64,000 bases of DNA from an uncultured Alphaproteobacteria bacterium (GTDB taxonomy: Bacteria > Pseudomonadota > Alphaproteobacteria > CAAGCB01 > CAG-977), in assembly GCA_934277945.1 (NCBI GenBank), contig CAKQWA010000009.1, forward strand, positions 22,470 through 86,469, written 5' to 3'. Below, in pieces: positions 27,427-35,575 of the stretch; positions within the stretch are counted from its first letter, which is position 1; every line of letters starts with the position of its first letter. The position numbers were made by a program, and so were the translations under genes. The notes beneath the pieces were generated by a model. It was not told where the DNA came from, made no database searches, and was given only the letters and a program-made list of their open reading frames with translations.

Positions 27427-27881
27427 TGTCTTTCTCCTTTTTAAAAGTTAAAAGTTTTTCCTGTCTACACTTTCAGAATATGGAAAACACCCCTCAAAGT
27501 CCACTTTTTTTTTGCGCCGCAACCTTAACGTAACGCATTGATTTTAAACGATAAAAAAATTGTTACAACATTGAAACAAAAGTGTAACCGCCTTGAAACA
27601 AAAGCCTTGTTTTTAACTCGCACGACGTTAAAACGTCAGCATTTCTGCCGTTTTTTAAAAGATTTTTTCGTCTTTTTTTCAAAATTCGCCCGCAGAATCG
27701 CCCTCGTCCGAGCCTCCTTGAACCGCCCGCCGATTCCTTTTGCCGCCCGTCCGGCGAACCGCCCGCAAAGCGTCTTTTATATAAAAAGATGAAAATTTAC
27801 TTATCATTAAGCACTTTTACATATTATGATAGAAAAAATTTTTCATTATTTCGGTTCGGACAAGCGCAAACGGTAAAGAAA
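27427..27881. other. Divergent control region of the secretion/pilus locus
   Basis: Lies between virB2-like (minus) and the TonB-shaped gene (plus). It contains two copies of TTGAAACAAAAG (27571-27582 and 27593-27604), 22 bases apart, and an inverted pair GTTACA / TGTAAC (27562-27567, 27583-27588) interlocked with the first copy. The spacing puts the copies on the same helix face, so a regulator could bind here. TATGAT near 27826 is a possible -10 for the plus-strand gene. Confidence 0.45.
27441..27457 (-). promoter_or_regulatory. AU-rich leader element of virB2-like gene
   Basis: The 17 bases AAACTTTTAACTTTTAA (minus strand) lie just upstream of AAGGAG. The identical 17 bases precede the ribosome site of rplY (42006-42022). 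Probably a translation enhancer for strongly expressed genes (inference). Confidence 0.4.
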
Positions 27882-30320
27882 ATGACGGAAAGCCAAAAGA
27901 AAAACACCTTGAACGCCCCTGTTTTAAACTCGCCCAAAAAACGTTTTCGTCTGGGCGCCGGCACATTGACGGTTGTTTTTCTGTCGCTGTGTTCCGTTTT
28001 GACATTCGGTTTTTGCAAATTTTCGTTTTATCTGCTGAAAAACCACCGCAACATTGTCGAAAGAAGCGATTTTTCCGACGTTTACGTTCAGGCGCGCGCC
28101 TCGCACGGCTCTTTTGACGCCGCGCCGGATTTTTCTCCCGACATTTTCTATGACGCGCACGCGCCGCTGGAACTTGCGAAAGCCCCCGCCCCGCAAACGC
28201 CGTCCGAAAACGCGGTTCGCATCGAAACGGAAACTTTGACCGGAACAGCCCCCGCCGCGCCCGTAAAAACCGCTTTTGTATCCGCCGACCGCCGCGCGCC
28301 GTTCGCCGCCGCGCCGACGCAGGTCGCTTTCGCCGTCAAAACAATGCCGGATACGGATGCCGCCGCTCCCGAAAAAGACACGCCGTTGGAAGATTTGATT
28401 TCCGCCGGACACGGCTTGCTGGAAGAAAACGGCGAAAAATTAACGCAAACGGCGACTTTCTTTGAGGAAATCCCGCCCGCGCCCGAAGCGGCGACCGTCG
28501 CCAAAGCGCCGGAAACGCCCGTCGTCGTCCCCGCGCCCGCAATCACCGCCGCCGCGTCCGTCAATGTTGCGCCATTTGTCGCCGCTCCCGAAACCGCCGC
28601 GAAAAAGCCCGTTCAATCACCCGCGTCCGCCAAAGCCGCCAAAAAAGAAATCGTCGAGGGAACTCATTGGGTTGACATCGAAGCGTTGCGCCGCGAAATC
28701 GAGCAAATGAAAGAAAAGGAAACGCCGAAACAGGTCGTTGCGGCGGCGCGGACATACACGCCGGCGGATCAAATGCCTGAAACGCGACAGACGGCGGCTT
28801 TGCCCGACGCTCCCGTTTCGGACGGCATACCCGTTGTCGCGGAATCTGAAAAACAGGATGCGGCGGTAAAAGAAACCGCCGTGCAAAAGCCGGAAGCAAG
28901 CGAAAAAACGGCTGAAAACGCGCAAACCGCGTCGAAAGAAACAAAGCCGAAAAAGAAAAAGCGCAAAAGCCCGTGGAAAATCGCCATGGTCGGCGGCAAA
29001 CCCGTCGGCAATCTGGCGGTCGAGCCGGAAACCGTAGCGGACGAACCCGCCGAAATTCCCGTTTCCGCCGCCGCTGACGAAACGCCGGAAAAACGGACTG
29101 CCGCCGCGACGACCGACGAGCCGCACGATTCCGCCGCAAAAGCGCAAACGGTGATTTACCGGAACGGCAAAGCCAAGCAAATTATCAACGCCGACGGCAC
29201 CAGCACGGATTTACAGCCGCAAACATCCTACCGAGAACAGCGCAACACGGATTGGCTGGACGGGCAGGAAGCGGCGGTCTGGACGAATATGTCGCAATCC
29301 GACGTGCCGTCCGTGTGGTCGTTCGCTTCGCAGGAAGACGACACGCCGCAAAAGACAAAAGCGTATAAAGTCGCCGCCGGAGAACCGGACGAAGCCGCTT
29401 CCGCCGTGCAAACGCAACAGCCGGATGCCGAAGCGAACATAAAACAGGAAACGCCCGACAGCACGCCCGCCGATAAAACGCCGGCGCAACAAGAACCGGA
29501 ACAACAACAGACGCAGGATGCGGCGCAGAACGCACCGCAAGCGCAACCGGCATCTTTGACGCCCGCCGCACCCGCCGCGCAACAGCCGGCGGCGGCTCCC
29601 GCGCTTCCCGTCCTGCCGAAAATGCCGACGGTCGTCCAGCCTTTGACAAATCAAAAACCGTCGGGCGCCGTACAGCCTCCTCCCGCCGCGACGGACGCCA
29701 ATCTGCCGCCCGTATTCAAAAAAATGGGACCCGACGCCGCGCCGAACGCTTCGGCTGACGACGATTCATTCACCGGAAAACTGCTTTCGCTGTTTTCAAA
29801 GGACGCCGCCGCGCCCGCGAACAAAGCGCAAAACGGCGGCGAACAGCCCTCTTTCATGCAACGCTTTACGGGCAAGACGAACGCCAAAACGAACAAGGAC
29901 GTTTCCAAAAAGGATATGGCAACGGCTTTGAAGAACTTGAAGAACGCGAAAGCGTCCGACCAAAACAGGATTCTGCCCGAAGAAATCAGATTGTCGTTCA
30001 AAGAGGGCAATTCCGATATGGCGGCACCGACGGTCAATCTGGTCAAGAAATTCGCCACGCACGCGAAAGACGATCCGCAGACATATATAGAAGTGCGCAT
30101 CAGCGACCAGATGTTCGACATTCAGCAGCAGCGTTTCGCCATCATCCGCAATATATTATTGAGCGAAGGCGTTGAGGACGCGCAGATTCTTCTGTACAAA
30201 TCGAAGCGTCCGCCCAACTCTCTGGTGTTGAGAAAAGCGTTCATTTCGGACGAGGAGTATGAATCGCACGCGTCGTGGCTGAACGGCGAAGAAGAACGCC
30301 TTTATTATAAAAAGTGGTAA
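27882..30320 (+). CDS. TonB-shaped envelope protein with OmpA-like C-terminal domain
   Basis: 812 residues from ATG 27882; an in-frame ATG at 27789 would add 31 residues without a better ribosome site. A single N-terminal membrane helix (about 24-50, LGAGTLTVVFLSLCSVLTFGF) is followed by some 640 residues rich in Ala, Pro, Glu, Lys and Gln, probably an extended periplasmic spacer. The C-terminal ~110 residues (LSFKEGNSDMAAPTVNLVKKF, YIEVRISDQMFDIQQQRFAIIRNILLSEGVEDAQILLY) resemble an OmpA-type peptidoglycan-binding fold. It precedes the pil genes on the same strand and may brace the pilus machine across the periplasm. No named family recognised. Confidence 0.75.
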   Translation: MTESQKKNTLNAPVLNSPKKRFRLGAGTLTVVFLSLCSVLTFGFCKFSFYLLKNHRNIVERSDFSDVYVQARASHGSFDAAPDFSPDIFYDAHAPLELAKAPAPQTPSENAVRIETETLTGTAPAAPVKTAFVSADRRAPFAAAPTQVAFAVKTMPDTDAAAPEKDTPLEDLISAGHGLLEENGEKLTQTATFFEEIPPAPEAATVAKAPETPVVVPAPAITAAASVNVAPFVAAPETAAKKPVQSPASAKAAKKEIVEGTHWVDIEALRREIEQMKEKETPKQVVAAARTYTPADQMPETRQTAALPDAPVSDGIPVVAESEKQDAAVKETAVQKPEASEKTAENAQTASKETKPKKKKRKSPWKIAMVGGKPVGNLAVEPETVADEPAEIPVSAAADETPEKRTAAATTDEPHDSAAKAQTVIYRNGKAKQIINADGTSTDLQPQTSYREQRNTDWLDGQEAAVWTNMSQSDVPSVWSFASQEDDTPQKTKAYKVAAGEPDEAASAVQTQQPDAEANIKQETPDSTPADKTPAQQEPEQQQTQDAAQNAPQAQPASLTPAAPAAQQPAAAPALPVLPKMPTVVQPLTNQKPSGAVQPPPAATDANLPPVFKKMGPDAAPNASADDDSFTGKLLSLFSKDAAAPANKAQNGGEQPSFMQRFTGKTNAKTNKDVSKKDMATALKNLKNAKASDQNRILPEEIRLSFKEGNSDMAAPTVNLVKKFATHAKDDPQTYIEVRISDQMFDIQQQRFAIIRNILLSEGVEDAQILLYKSKRPPNSLVLRKAFISDEEYESHASWLNGEEERLYYKKW

Positions 30321-30361
30321 AATGCTTTTCAAACGGGAGCATCTTGTTTATCATGCAAAAT

Positions 30362-30391
30362 GCATTAAAGGTTTTTTAAATAATTTAATGC
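30362..30391. other. Intercistronic hairpin before the pilL-like gene
   Basis: Inverted repeat GCATTAAA (30362-30369) / TTTAATGC (30384-30391) with a 14-base loop, in the 113-base gap between the TonB-shaped gene and the pilL-like gene. No T-run follows directly. Could be an mRNA processing site or weak terminator. Confidence 0.35.
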
Positions 30392-30433
30392 TTAAATGTA
30401 GGACGGTATGAATTTTATTTTGGAGTATTCCCA

Positions 30434-31135
30434 ATGGCGAATATCGGCAAGAAAGTCGGAAAAATAGGATTGTTTTTTCTCACGGCTTCGCTTTGCGGCT
30501 GTCTGATGCCCGCAAATGACGACGCTTGGCCCGGCGTGTCGTCGGGAACGGTTTCGTCCGCGCCCGAATTCACCGCGCCCGTCGCGGGCGGTCAGTTCGG
30601 ACAAAGAACGCCTGCCGATGTTTTGCAGAACCAGTACGGCTACCGCGGTGAAGATTTAAGCGCCAACCGTCCCGCGCAAACGGGCGTTGACGCCGATATG
30701 AACAGTTTTGACAGCTCGAAAGGCGGGTCGCAACTGGCGGCGAACGGCTTTGGAACGGGAGCGAACGGCGGTTTCGGCGCAAACGGCGGATACGACGCGG
30801 ACGGTGTCAACGGATCTTCGCGCGTTGAAGAAACGTCCGTTGACCCGAACGACGATCCGGCGGATCCGGTGGAGGACTGGCTTGCACCGGAAGGCAGTTC
30901 CCTGCGCGATTTGCTGATTGAATGGGGCGACAAATCCGGCTGGCGCGTCATTTGGAATACGGACAGAGGTTACATTTTGCAGGCGGGCGCCATGTTCCGC
31001 GGTCGTTTTATGGATGTCGCCTCCGCCATTTTGCGTTCTTTCGCGCGTGCCGCTCCGGCGCCTTGGGGAACGTTTTACAAAGGAAACAGAGTCTTGGTAG
31101 TCACGACTCAGGAGGACGAAAATGCTGACGACTAA
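30434..31135 (+). CDS. PilL-like lipoprotein with TcpQ-type C-terminal domain
   Basis: 233 residues. Signal sequence with a lipobox-like LCGC (C near residue 23). A glycine/asparagine-rich middle (GTGANGGFGANGGYDADG) follows. The C-terminal ~90 residues (WLAPEGSSLRDLLIEWGDKSGWRVIWNTDRGYIL and FYKGNRVLVVTT) form the TcpQ/PilL domain, which in thin-pilus and toxin-coregulated pilus systems binds the secretin. It overlaps the pilN gene by 14 bases. R64 PilL is longer; only the end domain is shared. Confidence 0.78.
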   Translation: MANIGKKVGKIGLFFLTASLCGCLMPANDDAWPGVSSGTVSSAPEFTAPVAGGQFGQRTPADVLQNQYGYRGEDLSANRPAQTGVDADMNSFDSSKGGSQLAANGFGTGANGGFGANGGYDADGVNGSSRVEETSVDPNDDPADPVEDWLAPEGSSLRDLLIEWGDKSGWRVIWNTDRGYILQAGAMFRGRFMDVASAILRSFARAAPAPWGTFYKGNRVLVVTTQEDENADD

Positions 31136-32819
31136 ACACCTGACGAAACTCATCCTGAGCGGTTTTGTGTGCGCGCTGACGGCGTGCTCGCTGTCCAAGA
31201 CCGTTGACAACGACGTGGATCGCAACTTGGAAAAGATTGAAACGTCGCTGGAAAACGCGCATCCCGCCGAAACGCAGATTTCCTTGGACACGATTTCGGT
31301 CAAAGACGACATCTGGCTGGGCAACAAAAGCGTGAAGATTCACGAAGGCGAATCCCTGCCCGCGAAATTTGAAACGGAAAACGGCATCACGCTGTTCAAC
31401 ACGCAGCCCGTCGGTCTGATGACTCTGGCGGAGCAACTGACGCGCATGACGGGCATTTCTGTGCGCATTGACGAACGCGTCCAAGAGCAAAATGAAGAAT
31501 TGCTGGACGACGAGGACACGGACATTGAAGAAGGCGATCCGACCCCGAAAAACATGATTTTACCGAACTACGAAGGCAAATTGAGCGGCTTTTTGGATCA
31601 GGTGGCGGCGCGCTTCAACCTGTGGTGGCGCTACCAGAACAACGAAATCGTCTTCTATCAAATGGAAACGCGCATTTTCACGTTCTACGCCCTGCCGACC
31701 ACGTCAAATTTAAGCGCGACCATCGGCGGCACGTCTTCGGGCGGCGACGGCGGCAACACATCGACAAATCTCGATTCCTCCATTGAAACGAATTTTTGGG
31801 AGGAAGTGGAATCGACCGTCACGGCGATGATTCCCGAAAACGCGCAGATCACGTCCTCGAAAACGAACGGCACGATTACGGTGACGGCTTCGCCCTACAC
31901 GTTGCAGCGCGTGGCGCAGTATGTGCGCTCCATGAACGACAAACTGTCGCGTCAGGTCGCCATTTCCGTCAAAGTCCTGCAAGTGACGTTGAGCGACGAA
32001 GAACAAATCGGCTTGAACTTGAATTTGGTGACCAGCGCGCTGTCAAAACGCATCGGCTTCGACATTGCGACGACGACGGCGCTGACGGCGGCATCCGGCT
32101 CGACGGATTCGCTGACAATGGGTTTGGTTCAGCCGGACGCGAGCGGCAACTGGAACACGGATCAGTCTAGCCCGTGGAACAAGTTGTGGAAACAGAATTA
32201 CATTCTGAAAGAAACGACGAACGCGGCGGGCAGCACGGTTTACGAATGGGTGCCGAACACGGATTCCCCGTATTCCGCGACCAGCGCGGTGATTGACGCC
32301 ATTTCCAAACAGGGCGCGACTTCGCTGGTGACCAGCGCGACGGTCACGACGCTGAACAACAAAGTGGCGCCGGTTCAGGTGTCAACGGAAACGTCGTACA
32401 TCGCGTCGACGGAAATGACGGTTCAGGACGGCATTACGACAATCACGCCGACGACCAGCACGGTCAATGCGGGCTTTACAATGGAAGTCCTGCCGCGCAT
32501 TTTGGATCACGGGCGTTTGTTGCTGATGTTCACGATGACGATTACGGAACTGACGAACATGGAAACCGTCACGACGGGTTCGTCCATGACGCAGTTGCCG
32601 ACGGTTGAAACGCGCGGTTTCGTGCAGGAAGTGGCGATGGTTTCGGGTTCGACGCTGATTTTGTCGGGCTTTGAAAAAGTGCAGTCGTCGAACGAACGCA
32701 CGAAAGGCGTGACGGGTATGCGCAAAAAATCCGACAAAGACCGCAACGTCTTGGTTGTTTTGCTGACGCCGCAAGTGCTGGTATCGCCCTTGTCCCCTGA
32801 AACTCGAATGCAGAAATAA
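31122..32819 (+). CDS. pilN: PilN family type IVb pilus secretin lipoprotein
   Basis: 565 residues. Signal peptide with lipobox LTAC. An N-domain region (IMLFNTQP-like: NGITLFNTQPVGLMTLAEQLTRMTGISVRI) is followed by a central stretch with SRQVAISVKVLQVTLSDEEQIGLNLNLV. The secretin core is TETSYIASTEMTVQDGI, FTMEVLPRILDHGRLLLMFTMTI, QLPTVETRGFVQEVAMVSGSTLILSGF and VLLTPQVLVSPL. It should form the outer-membrane ring for the pilus. AGGAGG precedes ATG 31122. Confidence 0.9.
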   Translation: MLTTKHLTKLILSGFVCALTACSLSKTVDNDVDRNLEKIETSLENAHPAETQISLDTISVKDDIWLGNKSVKIHEGESLPAKFETENGITLFNTQPVGLMTLAEQLTRMTGISVRIDERVQEQNEELLDDEDTDIEEGDPTPKNMILPNYEGKLSGFLDQVAARFNLWWRYQNNEIVFYQMETRIFTFYALPTTSNLSATIGGTSSGGDGGNTSTNLDSSIETNFWEEVESTVTAMIPENAQITSSKTNGTITVTASPYTLQRVAQYVRSMNDKLSRQVAISVKVLQVTLSDEEQIGLNLNLVTSALSKRIGFDIATTTALTAASGSTDSLTMGLVQPDASGNWNTDQSSPWNKLWKQNYILKETTNAAGSTVYEWVPNTDSPYSATSAVIDAISKQGATSLVTSATVTTLNNKVAPVQVSTETSYIASTEMTVQDGITTITPTTSTVNAGFTMEVLPRILDHGRLLLMFTMTITELTNMETVTTGSSMTQLPTVETRGFVQEVAMVSGSTLILSGFEKVQSSNERTKGVTGMRKKSDKDRNVLVVLLTPQVLVSPLSPETRMQK

Positions 32820-32833
32820 AACGGGTAAGAATC

Positions 32834-34225
32834 ATGGCTGATGATGATGACGAACTGATGGACGAAACCGAAGAAGATTACGGTTCCGACGACGCGGGAG
32901 AACCGGCGGAGGAAGCGTTATCGGAAGACGGAGCGTCAGCCCCTTGGGGACCGACGATGGTCGTCAACGGCATCACTTTTGCGACCAGCCTGTTCTGGCA
33001 GCCGCTGGCGGATCAGGAAGATCCGATGGCGGAAATCAAGGAAACCGCCGAAACGCTTATGGCGGGCGCGGATTTGTACTGTATGCGACCGGGGTCTGCG
33101 GCGCAGTACGGCATCGGCAACACGCAGGACGGTCACCGCCCCGGATTGCCTTCCGCGGCGGCGGCTCTGGCTGAAAAATTCTCCGACCGTTCGTCTTCCG
33201 TCGCCGTTTTTCAGGTGGAGGAAGGCTGGTGGTTCATCGCCATCCGCAACGACTTGATTTTGTCGGAAGAAGACGTTCTGTACCTGAACGAAGAAGACGC
33301 GAAACGCTCGTTCTACGCGATGATGGCGGTGCCCGACTGGGGACGCAAAATCGCGCCTGCCGAATGGGAAGTCGAGGGTGCGGAAGAAGTCGATCTGGCG
33401 ACGATATTAAAGGACGGAAGCGGCGCGAAACTGCAAAGAATCGGCGGCAAGAATCAAAAAACGCTGATTATCGCAGGCGTCGCGGGTCTTCTGGTGCTGA
33501 TTTTGGGCTACAAACTGGTCAGTTCGTTTTTCGCCCCGTCCGCGCCGAAAATCGTCCGCCCGATACCGATCAAGCCGATTTTTGTGGAAGAGGAGCCGGC
33601 GCCCGTCGTTGAAGTACCGAAACCTTGGGAAAGCATCATCATTCCGGCGGAATTGCTCCATTATTGCTACGACGGCGTCCAAAAGATACGCGCCATGGTC
33701 ATCCCCGGCTGGTCGTTGCAGTCCGTTTCCTGCTCGCCGGACGGCATTTCGGCGATTTGGAACTTCACATGGGGGCATCTGGGCTGGGTCAAGCGCGCTT
33801 TTGAAGAATACGGCGGCGGCAAAGGCATCGACTACATCATTTCCGACGCTGGCACGTCCGTTGTCGCGACCTTGCCGGCGGAAAAATTGAAAACCTATTC
33901 GACCACGCCGCGCCACATGATTTTTGAAGCGAAAGAAGAACTGACGCAAATCTTCCAGTCGCTGAAACAGGACATTTCCTTTAACGAAGTGCGCTCCCAG
34001 CGTGTCGCCGTCGACGGCGGCGCGACGGGTCTGGACGGCGGCAGCACGATGCAGATTGAAGAATTCCCGCGATTGCAGTTTTCGTTCTCGTCGGAATTGC
34101 ATCCGGAGCAATGGTTAAGCCTGTTCAACTCTTTCGCCGCGCTGGAATTGACAAATTTCACTTACGACCCTGTAAACAACATCTGGAAATATGAAGGACA
34201 AATCTATGAACCGCGAAAATATTAA
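32834..34225 (+). CDS. pilO: PilO family pilus accessory protein
   Basis: 463 residues. A very acidic N-terminus (MADDDDELMDETEEDYGSDD) and a cytoplasmic region with FQVEEGWWFIAIRNDLILSEEDVLYLNEEDAKRSFYAMM, as in thin-pilus PilO, are followed by one membrane helix at about 214-233 (LIIAGVAGLLVLILGYKLV) and a periplasmic domain. Likely the inner-membrane platform partner of PilN/PilP. Its end overlaps pilP by 20 bases. Confidence 0.85.
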   Translation: MADDDDELMDETEEDYGSDDAGEPAEEALSEDGASAPWGPTMVVNGITFATSLFWQPLADQEDPMAEIKETAETLMAGADLYCMRPGSAAQYGIGNTQDGHRPGLPSAAAALAEKFSDRSSSVAVFQVEEGWWFIAIRNDLILSEEDVLYLNEEDAKRSFYAMMAVPDWGRKIAPAEWEVEGAEEVDLATILKDGSGAKLQRIGGKNQKTLIIAGVAGLLVLILGYKLVSSFFAPSAPKIVRPIPIKPIFVEEEPAPVVEVPKPWESIIIPAELLHYCYDGVQKIRAMVIPGWSLQSVSCSPDGISAIWNFTWGHLGWVKRAFEEYGGGKGIDYIISDAGTSVVATLPAEKLKTYSTTPRHMIFEAKEELTQIFQSLKQDISFNEVRSQRVAVDGGATGLDGGSTMQIEEFPRLQFSFSSELHPEQWLSLFNSFAALELTNFTYDPVNNIWKYEGQIYEPRKY

Positions 34226-35558
34226 AAACTCATTGTTGACTGTTGCGGTCATGAGCGCCGCGCTGACCGCGTTTTCATACCCGACGAACGCACGGGCGGA
34301 CGACCTTGTAAACATGGATGACTCTTTCTTGGGCGAACCGGTCAACGCCGCGCCGCAACCCGCCGCCGAGCAGAATCAGCCGGCGGAACAAGCCGCGCCC
34401 GCGCAGGAACAACAGCCCGCGCCCGTCGTGGAACAGAACAATCCGTTCGCCGAATTGGAACAGAACAACCCGCCTCCGCCCGCGCCCGCTTCGTCGGATC
34501 CGTTTGCGGATGTCGGTGCGTCCCTGCCGCAATCGAACGAACCGGCTTTGGATTTGTCGCCCGCCGCGTCGCAGCCCGCCGCGCCCTCGCCCGCGCCCGC
34601 CCGTCAGATGTCGCTGTCCACAGCGCCGAACGAGCAGTTTTTGGGCAAATTGTCCAGCGACGTGTTTCGCGAAATGGCGGAAATCGAACAGGAAAACAAC
34701 ACCCTGATGTTGCAGTTGAAGCGCGACAAACTGCGCTCGGAAATCGACGCACTGAAAACGTCGAACCGTCAAAATCTGTTCAATGAAATCGAACGCCGCG
34801 AAAAAATGACGCAAGCGCGTTTGGAATGGGAATTGGAACAGGAATTGAAACGTCAGGCGGCGGTTGAACGCAAGCAAATGGCTGAAATCCGTCAAAAACA
34901 AATTGAAGCCGCGCTGAAACGCGAAGAAGAACGCCGCATCCAGCGTGAAAAAGAAGAGGAAATGGCGCGCCTGAAAGCCGAAGAAGAAAAGAAAGCGGCG
35001 GAAAAGAAGTTAATGGAAGAAGAAAAGAAAAAGCAGGACGCCAATTCCATGACGCTGGTGCGCAATAAAATCAAACCGAATTTGCAGGCTGTCGTGCGTC
35101 CGCCGAAACCGCAGCGCGCGCCGTCCGAAGAATCCATGATGCGCAAAGCGAACTTCGGCGAAAGCCTGCTGGCTTTGAAAAAAGCGGGCAAGGACGTTTC
35201 CGAATTCGTCCCCGCGGACATCACCGCGCAGGATTTGAAAGCGGACGAACAGGAAAAGGATACGCCTATCAAAGAATTGTACATCATTCGCGGCATCAAC
35301 GGCACGGACGGACATCTGGTCGTCAAACTGGTCGCCATTGAAGACGAAAAAGTGCTGTATCAGTCCATGGGCAACGAATTGCCGTCCGGACACAAAATCA
35401 CGAAGATTGCCAGAGACGGCATCACCGTTAAAAAAGGCAAAGCGAAAGAGGAATTTCTGCCTTACACGGGCGCGGGCTTTGCGCGCAGCGCGTCTTCGGA
35501 ATCCGCCGGCACGACAAACGCGAATTCAATGAACTCGCTGGGAATCGCGTCGAACTGA
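34206..35558 (+). CDS. pilP: PilP family pilus assembly protein
   Basis: 450 residues from ATG 34206, which has AAGGA about 8 bases upstream. Signal peptide ends YPTNARADD. A proline/alanine/glutamine-rich segment (about 40-135) leads to a long coiled coil (about 155-285, REEERRIQREKEEEMARLKAEEEKKAAEKK). The C-terminal domain KELYIIRGINGTDGHLVVKLV, then LPSGHKITKIARDGITVKK, is the PilP-type beta domain that links inner-membrane proteins to the secretin. Much longer than R64 PilP owing to the coiled coil. Confidence 0.83.
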   Translation: MNRENIKNSLLTVAVMSAALTAFSYPTNARADDLVNMDDSFLGEPVNAAPQPAAEQNQPAEQAAPAQEQQPAPVVEQNNPFAELEQNNPPPPAPASSDPFADVGASLPQSNEPALDLSPAASQPAAPSPAPARQMSLSTAPNEQFLGKLSSDVFREMAEIEQENNTLMLQLKRDKLRSEIDALKTSNRQNLFNEIERREKMTQARLEWELEQELKRQAAVERKQMAEIRQKQIEAALKREEERRIQREKEEEMARLKAEEEKKAAEKKLMEEEKKKQDANSMTLVRNKIKPNLQAVVRPPKPQRAPSEESMMRKANFGESLLALKKAGKDVSEFVPADITAQDLKADEQEKDTPIKELYIIRGINGTDGHLVVKLVAIEDEKVLYQSMGNELPSGHKITKIARDGITVKKGKAKEEFLPYTGAGFARSASSESAGTTNANSMNSLGIASN

Positions 35559-35575
35559 TTGTGAGGGTGTAAGAA

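Noticed and set aside
27441..27604. CRISPR-like array from the short repeats upstream of the pil genes
   Set aside because: Only two 12-base copies with one 10-base gap; no regular repeat-spacer pattern and no cas genes.
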